From assembly GCA_027297025.1 (NCBI GenBank), contig JAPUIM010000073.1:1-15710 (forward strand): a DNA stretch of 15,710 nt, read 5' to 3'. Positions 1-7,283 of this stretch are shown piece by piece. Origin of the DNA: Bacteroidota bacterium. GTDB taxonomy: Bacteria > Bacteroidota > Bacteroidia > Cytophagales > Cyclobacteriaceae. Below the pieces are notes generated by a model. It was not told where the DNA came from. It saw only the letters and a list, made by a program, of their open reading frames with translations, and ran no database searches. The translations under genes were made by a program, and so were the position numbers. The stretch's first letter is position 1. Each line of letters starts with the position of its first letter.

Positions 1-702
1 GAGATCTATTTGATAGAAGGTCTTCCACGATTGCTAAACGGCATGTCAGAATCAGCTGGTCAGATGGCCTATAAATACCTTAAAAGATTTGATGTAAATG
101 TGTACATCAGCAAATTGGTGACTGCCTACGATGGCAAAATAGTCAGTCTAAGCGATGGAAGTAAAATTCCCAGTCAGACCCTCATATGGGCTGCCGGTGT
201 CACTGGAAATCTGATAGAGGGTCTAGGGGAAGATAGCATTTCACACAACCGTATTCGGGTGGATGAGATCAATAGGGTAGTGGGTCATGAAAATATATTT
301 GCTATTGGGGATATTGCCACGATGGAAACCGAAGAGTATCCACAGGGACACCCCATGCTGGCCTCAGTAGCCTGTCAACAAGGGACCAGGCTGGGTAAGA
401 ATTTATTAAAATTGATCAAGAATCAGGCGCCTACCAATTTCAAGTATTGGGATAAAGGAACTATGGCAACCATCGGAAGAAACAGAGCGGTGGTGGATCT
501 TTCCAATAAGATCAAATTCGGAGGGCTATTTGCCTGGTTTATATGGATGTTTGTTCACCTGATACTATTGGTAGGCTATAGAAATAGGTTGGTGGTACTG
601 AGTAATTGGATGTGGAATTATTTTACTTATGACCGGGGTACCAGGTTGATTATACGACCATTTGTAAGAAAGACCAAAACTAAAAAAGTGAATCAAATTT
701 GA
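1..702 (+). CDS. ndh: Type II NADH:quinone oxidoreductase (NDH-2), 3' part only
   Basis: This is the C-terminal 233 residues of a single-subunit, non-proton-pumping NADH dehydrogenase, which passes electrons from NADH through FAD to quinone at the inner membrane. The reading frame is open at base 1 and no start codon belongs to it here, so the N-terminal FAD-binding half lies outside the window. Visible family marks are the end of the NADH-binding fold (IYLIEGLPRLL near the start), TLIWAAGV, the second FAD-contact motif FAIGDIA, and the GTMATIGR block. A C-terminal hydrophobic/amphipathic stretch (LFAWFIWMFVHLILLVGY) followed by basic residues fits the usual membrane anchor. The quinone-site motif, normally AQxAxQ, reads ASVACQ here. 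The family call is firm; the symbol assumes the standard name. The next gene starts 108 bases downstream and is probably a separate unit. Confidence 0.9.
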   Translation, partial: EIYLIEGLPRLLNGMSESAGQMAYKYLKRFDVNVYISKLVTAYDGKIVSLSDGSKIPSQTLIWAAGVTGNLIEGLGEDSISHNRIRVDEINRVVGHENIFAIGDIATMETEEYPQGHPMLASVACQQGTRLGKNLLKLIKNQAPTNFKYWDKGTMATIGRNRAVVDLSNKIKFGGLFAWFIWMFVHLILLVGYRNRLVVLSNWMWNYFTYDRGTRLIIRPFVRKTKTKKVNQI

Positions 703-771
703 TCGAGAATAGATTATCACAAAAACTTGGTCCATTGGTAATTTAGAAATACCCTAAATCAGCAAAAATCG

Positions 772-779
772 TACCTTTA
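772..779 (+). promoter_or_regulatory. Candidate -7 box (TACCTTTA) before the histidine kinase
   Basis: TACCTTTA matches seven of eight positions of the Bacteroidota -7 pattern TAnnTTTG and lies 31 bases before the kinase ATG. I find no TTG at the usual 17-23 base spacing upstream. A short inverted repeat (ATTTAG, 7 bases, CTAAAT, at 741-759) sits just upstream. Weak call. Confidence 0.25.
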
Positions 780-810
780 CAAACCCAAGTATCAGAGCTC
801 ATTTTAATCC

Positions 811-1839
811 ATGAATAAACGTTTACTGTACTGGACATTTCAAATTGGCGGATGGAGTGTTTATGCAGCCATCAATATCTTCTTTTTGATTTGGGCAGGA
901 AATCTTAACCCTTCCCAACTGGTCAATCACTTACTGGTGGCCTTATTTTTTATCGTTACCACCCATATTTACCGGCATTTTATTATACGCTGGGGTTGGT
1001 TGAAAACCCCAATGTCGAGGGTGTTACCTAAGGCTTTGACGGTGATACTTATTCTCAGCATCATTAACTTTTTATATCAAATTACGATACTATCTTCTTT
1101 GGGAATGTTTGAAATTCAGGGTGATCTCAAATTGCCTTTTGTCCTGATCAATCTGTTTACCATTATCATCCTATATTTTTCCTGGTCCATGATCTATTTT
1201 ATGTTTCATTATGTGGAAAACTACAACGCCAACCTTAGGTATGAAGCTTCTATCAATGAAATGGAATTGAATCTTTTAAAATCGCAACTCAATCCTCATT
1301 TTATTTTTAATGCATTGAACAGTATTAGGGCTTTGGTGGACGAAAATCCCGGTAAAAGTAAAAATGCCATTACCCAACTATCAAATATCCTGCGAAACTC
1401 ATTGCAAATTGACAAAAACAGGCTTACCAGTTTCACGGATGAGATGAAAACCGTTCAGGATTATTTAGAATTAGAATCTATACGATTTGAAGAAAGGTTA
1501 GAAGTCGATATAAAACTTCATCCGAATTCTGACCAGTTTCAAATTCCACCGTTGATGATCCAAACCCTGGTGGAAAACAGTATTAAACATGGCATTTCCA
1601 ATTTAAAGGAGGGAGGTATTGTCCAAATAAAAACCGAAGTAGACGGGTTGTATATGACTATTACTATTAAAAATTCCGGACAGTATGTTAATGGCCAGGA
1701 TTATAAACAAAGCGGCTATGGTATTGAAAACACCAAACAACGACTCAGATTGATTTATGGGGACCAGGCATCATTTGACATAAGAAATGAAAATAATCAG
1801 CTGGTATGTACCCAATTAAGGATACCTCAAATTGTTTAA
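811..1839 (+). CDS. LytS-type sensor histidine kinase (4-TM, His_kinase family)
   Basis: Inner-membrane sensor kinase of the His_kinase (PF06580) / LytS class, expected to phosphorylate the LytTR regulator encoded 2 bases downstream. The first ~136 residues carry four hydrophobic helices (about 5-28, 37-59, 71-95, 108-136) with little extracytoplasmic sequence, so any signal is probably sensed in or at the membrane. A helical linker follows, then the phospho-acceptor motif NPHFIFNALN with His163, the N-box LVENSIKHG with Asn256, and a glycine box GYGIENTKQRL typical of this class. The length, 342 residues, is normal for the family in Bacteroidota. The ATG at 811 is placed directly before the first membrane helix. 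The stimulus cannot be read from the sequence. Confidence 0.92.
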   Translation: MNKRLLYWTFQIGGWSVYAAINIFFLIWAGNLNPSQLVNHLLVALFFIVTTHIYRHFIIRWGWLKTPMSRVLPKALTVILILSIINFLYQITILSSLGMFEIQGDLKLPFVLINLFTIIILYFSWSMIYFMFHYVENYNANLRYEASINEMELNLLKSQLNPHFIFNALNSIRALVDENPGKSKNAITQLSNILRNSLQIDKNRLTSFTDEMKTVQDYLELESIRFEERLEVDIKLHPNSDQFQIPPLMIQTLVENSIKHGISNLKEGGIVQIKTEVDGLYMTITIKNSGQYVNGQDYKQSGYGIENTKQRLRLIYGDQASFDIRNENNQLVCTQLRIPQIV

Positions 1840-1841
1840 AT

Positions 1842-2564
1842 ATGCGAGCTATTATTGTAGATGATGAACGTTTGGCCAGAAAAGAGCTGGCCACATTATT
1901 ATCCGAGTTTAAAGAAATTGAAGTTATAGATGAAGCGGTGAATGCAGATGAGGCTTTTGATAAAATTAACACCCAATGCCCGGACCTGATCTTTTTGGAT
2001 GTACAAATGCCCGGCAAAACCGGATTTGACTTGTTGGAAATGCTGGACACAGTTCCCCGGGTAATTTTCACCACTGCCTATGATGAGTTTGCCATAAAAG
2101 CTTTTGAGTACAATGCCCTGGACTATTTACAAAAACCCATTCAGCCCGAACGGCTAAGCGAGAGCATCAACAAGGTCATCAAAGATTTCGAAGGTCACTC
2201 ACACCCGGAAGAAACAAATGTCAAAAAATTATGCAGTGATGATCAGGTATTTGTAAAAGATGGGGATAAATGTTGGTTTGTCAGGTTATCAAATGTGCGA
2301 TTATTTGAATCTGATGGTAATTATATAAAAGTATATTTTGATCAGTTTAAACCTATGATCCACAAATCCCTCAACGCCCTGGATGAGCGTTTGGATGACA
2401 GGACATTTTTCCGGGCCAGCCGCAAACACATTATTAATCTTAGCTGGGTGGAGAACATTGAACCTTGGTTCAATGGCGGATTAATGGTAATGTTGAAAGG
2501 AGGTGAAAAAGTCGAGGTCAGCAGAAGGCAGGCCGCGCGCTTTAAAGATATTATGAGCCTATAA
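1842..2564 (+). CDS. LytTR-family response regulator
   Basis: DNA-binding partner of the preceding kinase. The receiver domain (about 1-120) has the acidic pair Asp7/Asp8, the phosphorylatable Asp53 in LIFLDVQMP, Thr77/Thr78 and Lys98 in LQKP. The C-terminal LytTR domain starts near residue 135 and includes the motifs SDGNYIKVYF, FFRASRKHIIN and VEVSRRQ. I chose the ATG at 1842 because it gives the standard N-terminus MRAIIVDDE and sits 2 bases after the kinase stop. An in-frame ATG at 1806 would add 12 residues, overlap the kinase and precede the first receiver strand. The two genes almost certainly share one transcript. The stop codon directly abuts that of the opposing gene. Target genes are unknown. 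Confidence 0.93.
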   Translation: MRAIIVDDERLARKELATLLSEFKEIEVIDEAVNADEAFDKINTQCPDLIFLDVQMPGKTGFDLLEMLDTVPRVIFTTAYDEFAIKAFEYNALDYLQKPIQPERLSESINKVIKDFEGHSHPEETNVKKLCSDDQVFVKDGDKCWFVRLSNVRLFESDGNYIKVYFDQFKPMIHKSLNALDERLDDRTFFRASRKHIINLSWVENIEPWFNGGLMVMLKGGEKVEVSRRQAARFKDIMSL

Positions 2565-2930
2565 CTATTCCTTGACCAGTTCCATCAATTCCTCATGGAC
2601 TTTCCAATCTTTGGCCAGATTTAACATGGCGGTGGCTTCCATCTCAGTAATGTAGCCCTTTCGATTGTTATCCTGCCAAACGGAATTAAGATAGGAAAGC
2701 CTCTGATTTTTTTCCAATCTCCCGATAACCTCATTAAGGAAATCACGGGAACGGTCGAAAGCTGATTCCAGATCCTGGGCAATAAAATTATTAGCCCACT
2801 GAAGTTCCACATGAGCCTCAAGTTTATCCGCGGATTCATTCAACATACGCTCCTCGTCTTCATCCAATCCGTGGTAGTGAAGTATCACCGATTTTAATAA
2901 CATGAAGGCCTTTTTCTCTTTGTTATCCAT
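2565..2930 (-). CDS. Conserved-looking small helical protein, function unknown
   Basis: I do not recognise a named family with confidence. The product is 121 residues, highly charged, without signal peptide or membrane segment, so it is probably cytoplasmic. It looks almost wholly alpha-helical, with a C-terminal part resembling a compact helical bundle (ITEMEATAMLNLAKDW, then ELMELVKE). The dense, regular composition, an ATG start and a near-perfect -7 box upstream support a real gene. The alternative minus-strand frame within it (2621-2839) is less plausible because it is proline- and tryptophan-studded and lacks a promoter. Its stop codon directly adjoins the stop of the LytTR regulator on the other strand, so the two converge with no intergenic space. 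Confidence 0.72.
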   Translation of the reverse strand: MDNKEKKAFMLLKSVILHYHGLDEDEERMLNESADKLEAHVELQWANNFIAQDLESAFDRSRDFLNEVIGRLEKNQRLSYLNSVWQDNNRKGYITEMEATAMLNLAKDWKVHEELMELVKE

Positions 2931-2951
2931 AAGGAATCAAGATTAATAAAA

Positions 2952-2959
2952 CAAATATA
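2952..2959 (-). promoter_or_regulatory. Candidate -7 box (TATATTTG) for the 121-residue gene
   Basis: On the minus strand TATATTTG matches TAnnTTTG perfectly and ends 21 bases before the ATG at 2930. A TTTTTTG lies 14 bases upstream of it, shorter than the usual 17-23 spacing for a -33 TTG. The -7 match is seen directly; promoter function is inferred. Confidence 0.4.
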
Positions 2960-2984
2960 GTTATTATATAATACAAAAAATATC

Positions 2985-3020
2985 ATGGCAATTAGTTAAG
3001 AATGGGGAGTGAACTGCCAT
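2985..3020 (-). terminator. Possible hairpin terminator downstream of hemW
   Basis: ATGGCA at 2985-2990 pairs with TGCCAT at 3015-3020, with a mismatch and then two further A-T pairs inside and a loop of about 18-24 bases. Read on the minus strand the stem is followed closely by GATATTTTTT, as expected for a terminator of the hemW transcript, which ends at 3101. The stem is short and the loop large, so the call is weak. The rest of 2931-3100 is AT-rich and holds no gene I can support. Confidence 0.25.
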
Positions 3021-3100
3021 AAAAATTAAAATTCTATTGACCGATAGAACCTCATTGTGAAGGTCATATAAACATAAACATAGTGATAAGTATGACTTCT

Positions 3101-4228
3101 TTAGGACTGGAAAAATTCTGAGGTGATGGTATCGGCCAGAAGTTTCCCTTTATCGGTCAACCGGAGCAATTGTTGGGAGTAAGTGATTAATGAGAGCTTT
3201 TTAAATTTATCCAATTGGGGATGACAGGCGTTGATCAGATCAAAATCATATTCCTCTTTTAGTTTCTTTAAATTACAACCCGATTTTGTGCGCAAAGAGT
3301 TCATGATGTATTCGTTGATATGGTCCTTTCTTTGCAACACCTCTATTTGGCAAGGGATCCGATCAATCTCCAAAAAGCCCAGGTACTTCGCCAAATTCCG
3401 GACATTAAATTGCCGAATTTTTCCATTGTAGGAATGAGCTCCTGGTCCGATGCCAAGGTATGGTACCTGCATCCAATAGTTACTATTATGTTGAGATTGA
3501 TATTTGGGTAAGGCAAAGTTGGAGATCTCGTATTGCTCATATCCATATCGGCCGGATATTTCTTGTAACATTTCAAGCTGCCTTACCGAAAAATCATCGT
3601 CAACCGGAATAAGTTTCCCTTTTTGGTACCAATTACCAAACACTGTCCTGTTCTCTATGGTTAGGCAGTAGGCTGAAAGATGGGAAGGTTTAAATGCCAT
3701 GGTTTTCTCCAGATCATTTCTCCAATGTATGTGGTCATGGCCGGGGATACCATAGATCAGATCGAGGTTGATATTTTGGAACCCCTGTTTACGGGCCTCA
3801 AATAAAGAATTGAGGGCTTGTTGCTCATTGTGGGACCGATTTAGATATTTAAGAGTGGGACCATGAAAAGATTGAACTCCTATACTTAAACGGTTAATAC
3901 CTTGACTCCTCATTTCAAATAGCTTCTTTTCGTTCAAGTCGTCGGGATTGGCTTCCAAGGTTATTTCGGGATTATTTACTACTGGAAAACAAGCTTTTAT
4001 TGTCTCAAATAATGCTTTAAGCTCTTGACGGGTTAAAACAGATGGTGTTCCACCTCCAAAATAAATTGTATGAATGGGAAGCCCTTCCAAATAATTCTTC
4101 TGTAATACCAGTTCTTTACATAAAGCCTTTACCAGTTCGGGGCGATGTCGTAATTGGGTGGTAAAATAAAAGTCGCAGTAATAACAGGCCTGCCGGCAAA
4201 AAGGTATATGTATATATATTCCTGCCAA
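3101..4228 (-). CDS. hemW: Radical SAM heme chaperone HemW
   Basis: HemW is related to the anaerobic coproporphyrinogen III oxidase HemN but acts as a heme-binding chaperone delivering heme to cytoplasmic or membrane targets. The N-terminus MAGIYIHIPFC is typical. The radical-SAM [4Fe-4S] cysteines are Cys11, Cys15 and Cys18 (CxxxCxxC). The residue two after Cys18, where HemN has a fourth cysteine, is Phe20, which favours HemW. The SAM-binding FGGGTPS follows, and the HemW-specific heme-binding motif HNxxYW is present as HNSNYW at 247-252. Length is 375 residues, normal. The start codon is TTG at 4226-4228: an in-frame stop lies two codons upstream, and later starts would remove conserved sequence. 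It is divergent from the Omp85 gene, with only 40 bases between. Confidence 0.94.
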   Translation of the reverse strand: MAGIYIHIPFCRQACYYCDFYFTTQLRHRPELVKALCKELVLQKNYLEGLPIHTIYFGGGTPSVLTRQELKALFETIKACFPVVNNPEITLEANPDDLNEKKLFEMRSQGINRLSIGVQSFHGPTLKYLNRSHNEQQALNSLFEARKQGFQNINLDLIYGIPGHDHIHWRNDLEKTMAFKPSHLSAYCLTIENRTVFGNWYQKGKLIPVDDDFSVRQLEMLQEISGRYGYEQYEISNFALPKYQSQHNSNYWMQVPYLGIGPGAHSYNGKIRQFNVRNLAKYLGFLEIDRIPCQIEVLQRKDHINEYIMNSLRTKSGCNLKKLKEEYDFDLINACHPQLDKFKKLSLITYSQQLLRLTDKGKLLADTITSEFFQS

Positions 4229-4235
4229 GAATAAT

Positions 4236-4243
4236 TAAATTTG
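4236..4243 (+). promoter_or_regulatory. Candidate -7 box (TAAATTTG) for the Omp85-DUF4271-hemD run
   Basis: TAAATTTG is a perfect TAnnTTTG match, 25 bases before the ATG of the Omp85-type gene, in the 40-base gap between divergent genes. No clear -33 TTG lies upstream, and that region would fall inside the hemW start. Confidence 0.35.
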
Positions 4244-4268
4244 GATAGCTCTAAATTAGCTTTTTGTT

Positions 4269-6029
4269 ATGAATTTACCCTTGGTCGGTAAATGCTTAAG
4301 GATTTTGGGAGTACTGCATTGTATGTTAATGCCGGTGATGTGGGCTCAAGACATGCCCGATGTGTCCATTGAAGTTTGGGGTGGAGAGAGACCAAAATCT
4401 ATCGACAGATACACCCGTAGGTTGCAGGCAAAGGATTCTATACAACGTATAGCAGTGATAAAACAGATGCTCAGCGAATTGCGGGAGGAGGGGTATTTAC
4501 TGGCTAGCATCGAAGATTTGAAGGGTGATAGCAATCATGTAGAAGTTAACCTTTATCTGGGAAATAAATATCAATGGGCGAATCTGGATGCTGGCAATGT
4601 AGATGAGATCGTATTGTCAAAAGTTGGATATAGGGAAAGATTATACCGGAGCCGGCCATTTAAGTACCGGGAGGTGAATCATTTGATGGAAGAAATATTA
4701 TCCTTTTCAGAAGACAATGGATACCCTTTTGCGATGGTCAAACTCGACTCTGTAGGGCTCAGTGATCATGGTATAAGCGCCAGTCTCAATCTGGAAAAAG
4801 GACCATACATTACATTTGATAGTTTGGAAATTACCGGAACTACTAAAACCAAACAAAAATATCTTTCTCAGTATTTGAGGATCATTCCCCACAAAGCATA
4901 TAACCAGCAAAGAGTTAGTCATTCAATCAAAAGGATAGAGAAATTGGGATATTTGGACCTCTTGAATTCACCTTATGCCACCTTTCAAAATTCCCAGGGA
5001 AAGGTATACTTTGAATTAGAGGATATTAAAGCCAACCAGTTTGATTTTTTATTGGGTTTTTTCCCCAATGAGTCAGCAAAAGGCAATCTTCTGCTAACAG
5101 GAAAGTTTGACCTATCCCTTAAGAATTTGTTTGGATCAGGAAAAGATTTTGGAATTAACTGGGAGAAAATACGAGAAGAAACATCTCAATTCAATTTGAA
5201 CTATTTCCATCCAAATTTATTCAGATCCAGCATTGACTTTTCAATGCGTTTCAATTTGCTCAGGCAAGACTCAACTTACATCAACCGCAATTTTGGGTTT
5301 GACCTTATTTACGAACCCGGTATCAAACACCGGTTGAAGTTAAGCACCGATTTTGAGTCGACCAACCTGTTGTCTACTAAGCAATTTCAAGACCTCACGG
5401 TACTGCCTGATTTTGCAGATGTGGATATCACATATTATGGTATTGGGTATCAATACTCAGATCTGGACAATCAGATAGCTCCCAAAAAAGGTTGGCATGC
5501 TGGTATTTCCAGTGAAATCGGCGATAAACGCATTAATAAAAATAGTGGCTTAAATCCGGAATTATTTGATAGTTTGGATTTGAGGAATATTCAATGGCGA
5601 TTTGAAAGTCATTTGCAAAGACATACCAAATTAGGACAGGTGTGGGTTTTGTTTACAGGATTAAGCGCCGGTTTAATTGAAAACGAGAATTTATTTCTAA
5701 ATGAAATGTTTCGCGTGGGTGGGCTTAACTCTTTGAGAGGATTTAGTCAAAATTTCTTCTTTGCTTCAGAGTATGTACTTTCAAATTTAGAACTGCGATT
5801 ATTCTTCGAATCCAACTCCCATCTATTTGTTTTTTATGATCAGTCATTCCTGAGGTTTGAGTTGGAAAATAGCGAATTTGAGGATTACCCGCTGGGTGTT
5901 GGTATGGGTTTGAGGTTACAATTACCCCAGGGAGTTTTTAATCTGGTTTACGGCCTGGGCAAATATGAAGATCAACCACTAAGTTTCAACCTTTCCAAAA
6001 TACATTTTGGTTACGTGAGCAAATTCTAA
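4269..6029 (+). CDS. Omp85-superfamily outer-membrane barrel protein (BamA/TamA/FhaC-like)
   Basis: Predicted outer-membrane protein that inserts or exports other proteins. An N-terminal hydrophobic segment ending in MPVMWAQ (about 1-27) looks like a signal peptide. Residues ~30-260 form the soluble periplasmic part and contain POTRA-like units, the clearest being YITFDSLEITGTTKTKQKYL followed by a helix and LGYLDLLNSP. The remainder is beta-barrel-like, with the Omp85 lid-loop signature FRVGGLNSLRGF, including Leu489-Arg490-Gly491-Phe492, and a C-terminal aromatic (ending SKF). At 586 residues it is much shorter than BamA (about 800), so it is not the main BamA; the order resembles TamA or two-partner secretion proteins. 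No terminator is seen before DUF4271, 58 bases downstream, so an operon is likely. The substrate is unknown. Confidence 0.85.
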   Translation: MNLPLVGKCLRILGVLHCMLMPVMWAQDMPDVSIEVWGGERPKSIDRYTRRLQAKDSIQRIAVIKQMLSELREEGYLLASIEDLKGDSNHVEVNLYLGNKYQWANLDAGNVDEIVLSKVGYRERLYRSRPFKYREVNHLMEEILSFSEDNGYPFAMVKLDSVGLSDHGISASLNLEKGPYITFDSLEITGTTKTKQKYLSQYLRIIPHKAYNQQRVSHSIKRIEKLGYLDLLNSPYATFQNSQGKVYFELEDIKANQFDFLLGFFPNESAKGNLLLTGKFDLSLKNLFGSGKDFGINWEKIREETSQFNLNYFHPNLFRSSIDFSMRFNLLRQDSTYINRNFGFDLIYEPGIKHRLKLSTDFESTNLLSTKQFQDLTVLPDFADVDITYYGIGYQYSDLDNQIAPKKGWHAGISSEIGDKRINKNSGLNPELFDSLDLRNIQWRFESHLQRHTKLGQVWVLFTGLSAGLIENENLFLNEMFRVGGLNSLRGFSQNFFFASEYVLSNLELRLFFESNSHLFVFYDQSFLRFELENSEFEDYPLGVGMGLRLQLPQGVFNLVYGLGKYEDQPLSFNLSKIHFGYVSKF

Positions 6030-6087
6030 GGGTTATTTTTTATCTTGGTCTTTTCCTTTTATCAACTTTAAGCCTGGATTCGATTAG

Positions 6088-7251
6088 TTGACTTCCATTA
6101 TATCTTATAGAAAAGGAATAATCCTTTTACTTTTATTTTATTCCCTTACCCAGACTTTGGCTAGGCAGGGAGCAATGAAACAAGATTTGCAGGAGCAATG
6201 GTTTGTCTTTTCTGTCAAAGAGCAAAGCTATGTGCCACTTACTTCCCGGAATATTTCCAGTGCCCAATCTGCTAGCTTTTTTTTAAACACCGTAACCAAT
6301 AAAAACAGGCGGTTAAATTTATGTGTGGATCAAGGTACTTCCATCCATATCAATGGCGGCTTAATTGATTATTTTGAGAGAACCAGTTGTAAACAATATT
6401 CAATAGATAGCTTAGGTAAAGTTTATAACAGAGATAGTTTGTTTGTCACTGTTTATAACTCAAACTTGAATTTCGATCACTATCAATTTTATTTTACCCT
6501 TATTCATCATGAACCATTGGAGGCCCCAACTCAGGAGACACAAAGCAAATCATATGAGATTTTCCCACGATCGACCTCACCATTAAGGAATTTTTTTGTA
6601 TTTGGCATGGTATTCATTCTTTTATCACTTTCTGCCTTAAAATTAAAATTTCCAAAACTGTTTAATGAGTATTACAGTTTTACCAGGATATTCAACTGGA
6701 GGATTCGGGAAGGAGAAAGTGTGAATATGGGGATATTTAAACAAAGGAATTCGTTATTTTTAATGGTACACAGCAGCCTGGTGAGTTATATTTTCATACT
6801 ATTTGCCAATTTCTCTCCAACCCCCACGACCTATATAATCACTGTTGATTATGAAAGCTTCGGAATGCTCTTATTGTATTGGTTGGGTTTCTCCATAGGG
6901 GTTTTCATTTCACTATTCTTGAAGTACTCATTGATCAGGGTAATTAGCATCTTGTTTAAATTATCATTCATCAAAGACATTCACTTTGTTGATTTCGTAA
7001 GGATAGCCATGATCTTTTACGCAATCTTATTTGCCTCGGTCATTATTTCCGGTTTGGCCTTGGAAACCTGGGAAGGAGCACATTGGGTGATAATGTCCAA
7101 TGCGGTAGCGGTTTTTCTAGTAGTAAGATTCTTCCTAATCATGTTTAAGCTTTTAAATTCTTTGTCTTTTAGAAAACTTCATTTATTTTCATACCTTTGC
7201 ACGACCGAAATCATACCACTTATTATTAGTCTCAAAATTTATTTAAAGTAG
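6088..7251 (+). CDS. DUF4271 multi-pass membrane protein with exported N-terminal domain
   Basis: The C-terminal part (about 165-387) matches what I know of DUF4271, a Bacteroidota-specific inner-membrane family of unknown function, ending in the typical YLCTTEIIPL segment. About six membrane helices can be seen (roughly 167-186, 222-243, 258-283, 301-325, 334-357, 369-386). Ahead of this are a signal-peptide-like stretch (1-25, LLLLFYSLTQTLA) and ~135 residues with little hydrophobicity, which I do not recognise and which should face the periplasm. The start is TTG at 6088: the codon before it is a stop, and the first in-frame ATG (6175) would delete the signal peptide. The gene lies between the Omp85 barrel and the HemD-like gene, in the same direction. 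No function can be stated. Confidence 0.82.
   Translation: MTSIISYRKGIILLLLFYSLTQTLARQGAMKQDLQEQWFVFSVKEQSYVPLTSRNISSAQSASFFLNTVTNKNRRLNLCVDQGTSIHINGGLIDYFERTSCKQYSIDSLGKVYNRDSLFVTVYNSNLNFDHYQFYFTLIHHEPLEAPTQETQSKSYEIFPRSTSPLRNFFVFGMVFILLSLSALKLKFPKLFNEYYSFTRIFNWRIREGESVNMGIFKQRNSLFLMVHSSLVSYIFILFANFSPTPTTYIITVDYESFGMLLLYWLGFSIGVFISLFLKYSLIRVISILFKLSFIKDIHFVDFVRIAMIFYAILFASVIISGLALETWEGAHWVIMSNAVAVFLVVRFFLIMFKLLNSLSFRKLHLFSYLCTTEIIPLIISLKIYLK
7192..7199 (+). promoter_or_regulatory. Perfect -7 box (TACCTTTG) inside the DUF4271 coding end
   Basis: TACCTTTG matches TAnnTTTG exactly, 84-92 bases before the HemD-like start, and is followed by a C as in many Bacteroidota promoters. It is read in frame as Tyr-Leu plus the first base pair of Cys within YLCTTEI, so it may be coincidental. 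TTTG at 7161-7164 is 27 bases upstream, too far for a consensus -33 element. Confidence 0.3.
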
Positions 7252-7283
7252 AAGTTTTAAATCAGGTAAAGGTGAGTATAGCT

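Noticed and set aside
725..790. ACTTGG ... CCAAGT inverted repeat upstream of the kinase
   Set aside because: Six-base arms 54 bases apart are expected by chance in this length.
1806..1841. Upstream ATG extending the LytTR regulator by 12 residues
   Set aside because: It overlaps the kinase, and the residues it adds precede the normal receiver N-terminus MRAIIVDDE.
1745..2074. 109-codon open frame on the minus strand
   Set aside because: Lies antisense to the end of the kinase and the receiver domain; serine-rich shadow sequence without recognisable features.
3231..3576. Small plus- and minus-strand frames inside hemW
   Set aside because: The hemW frame is unambiguous (HNSNYW motif in this area), so these are shadows.
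6030..6087. T-rich stretch between the Omp85 gene and DUF4271 as a terminator
   Set aside because: No stem precedes the T-run, so I treat the two genes as one unit.
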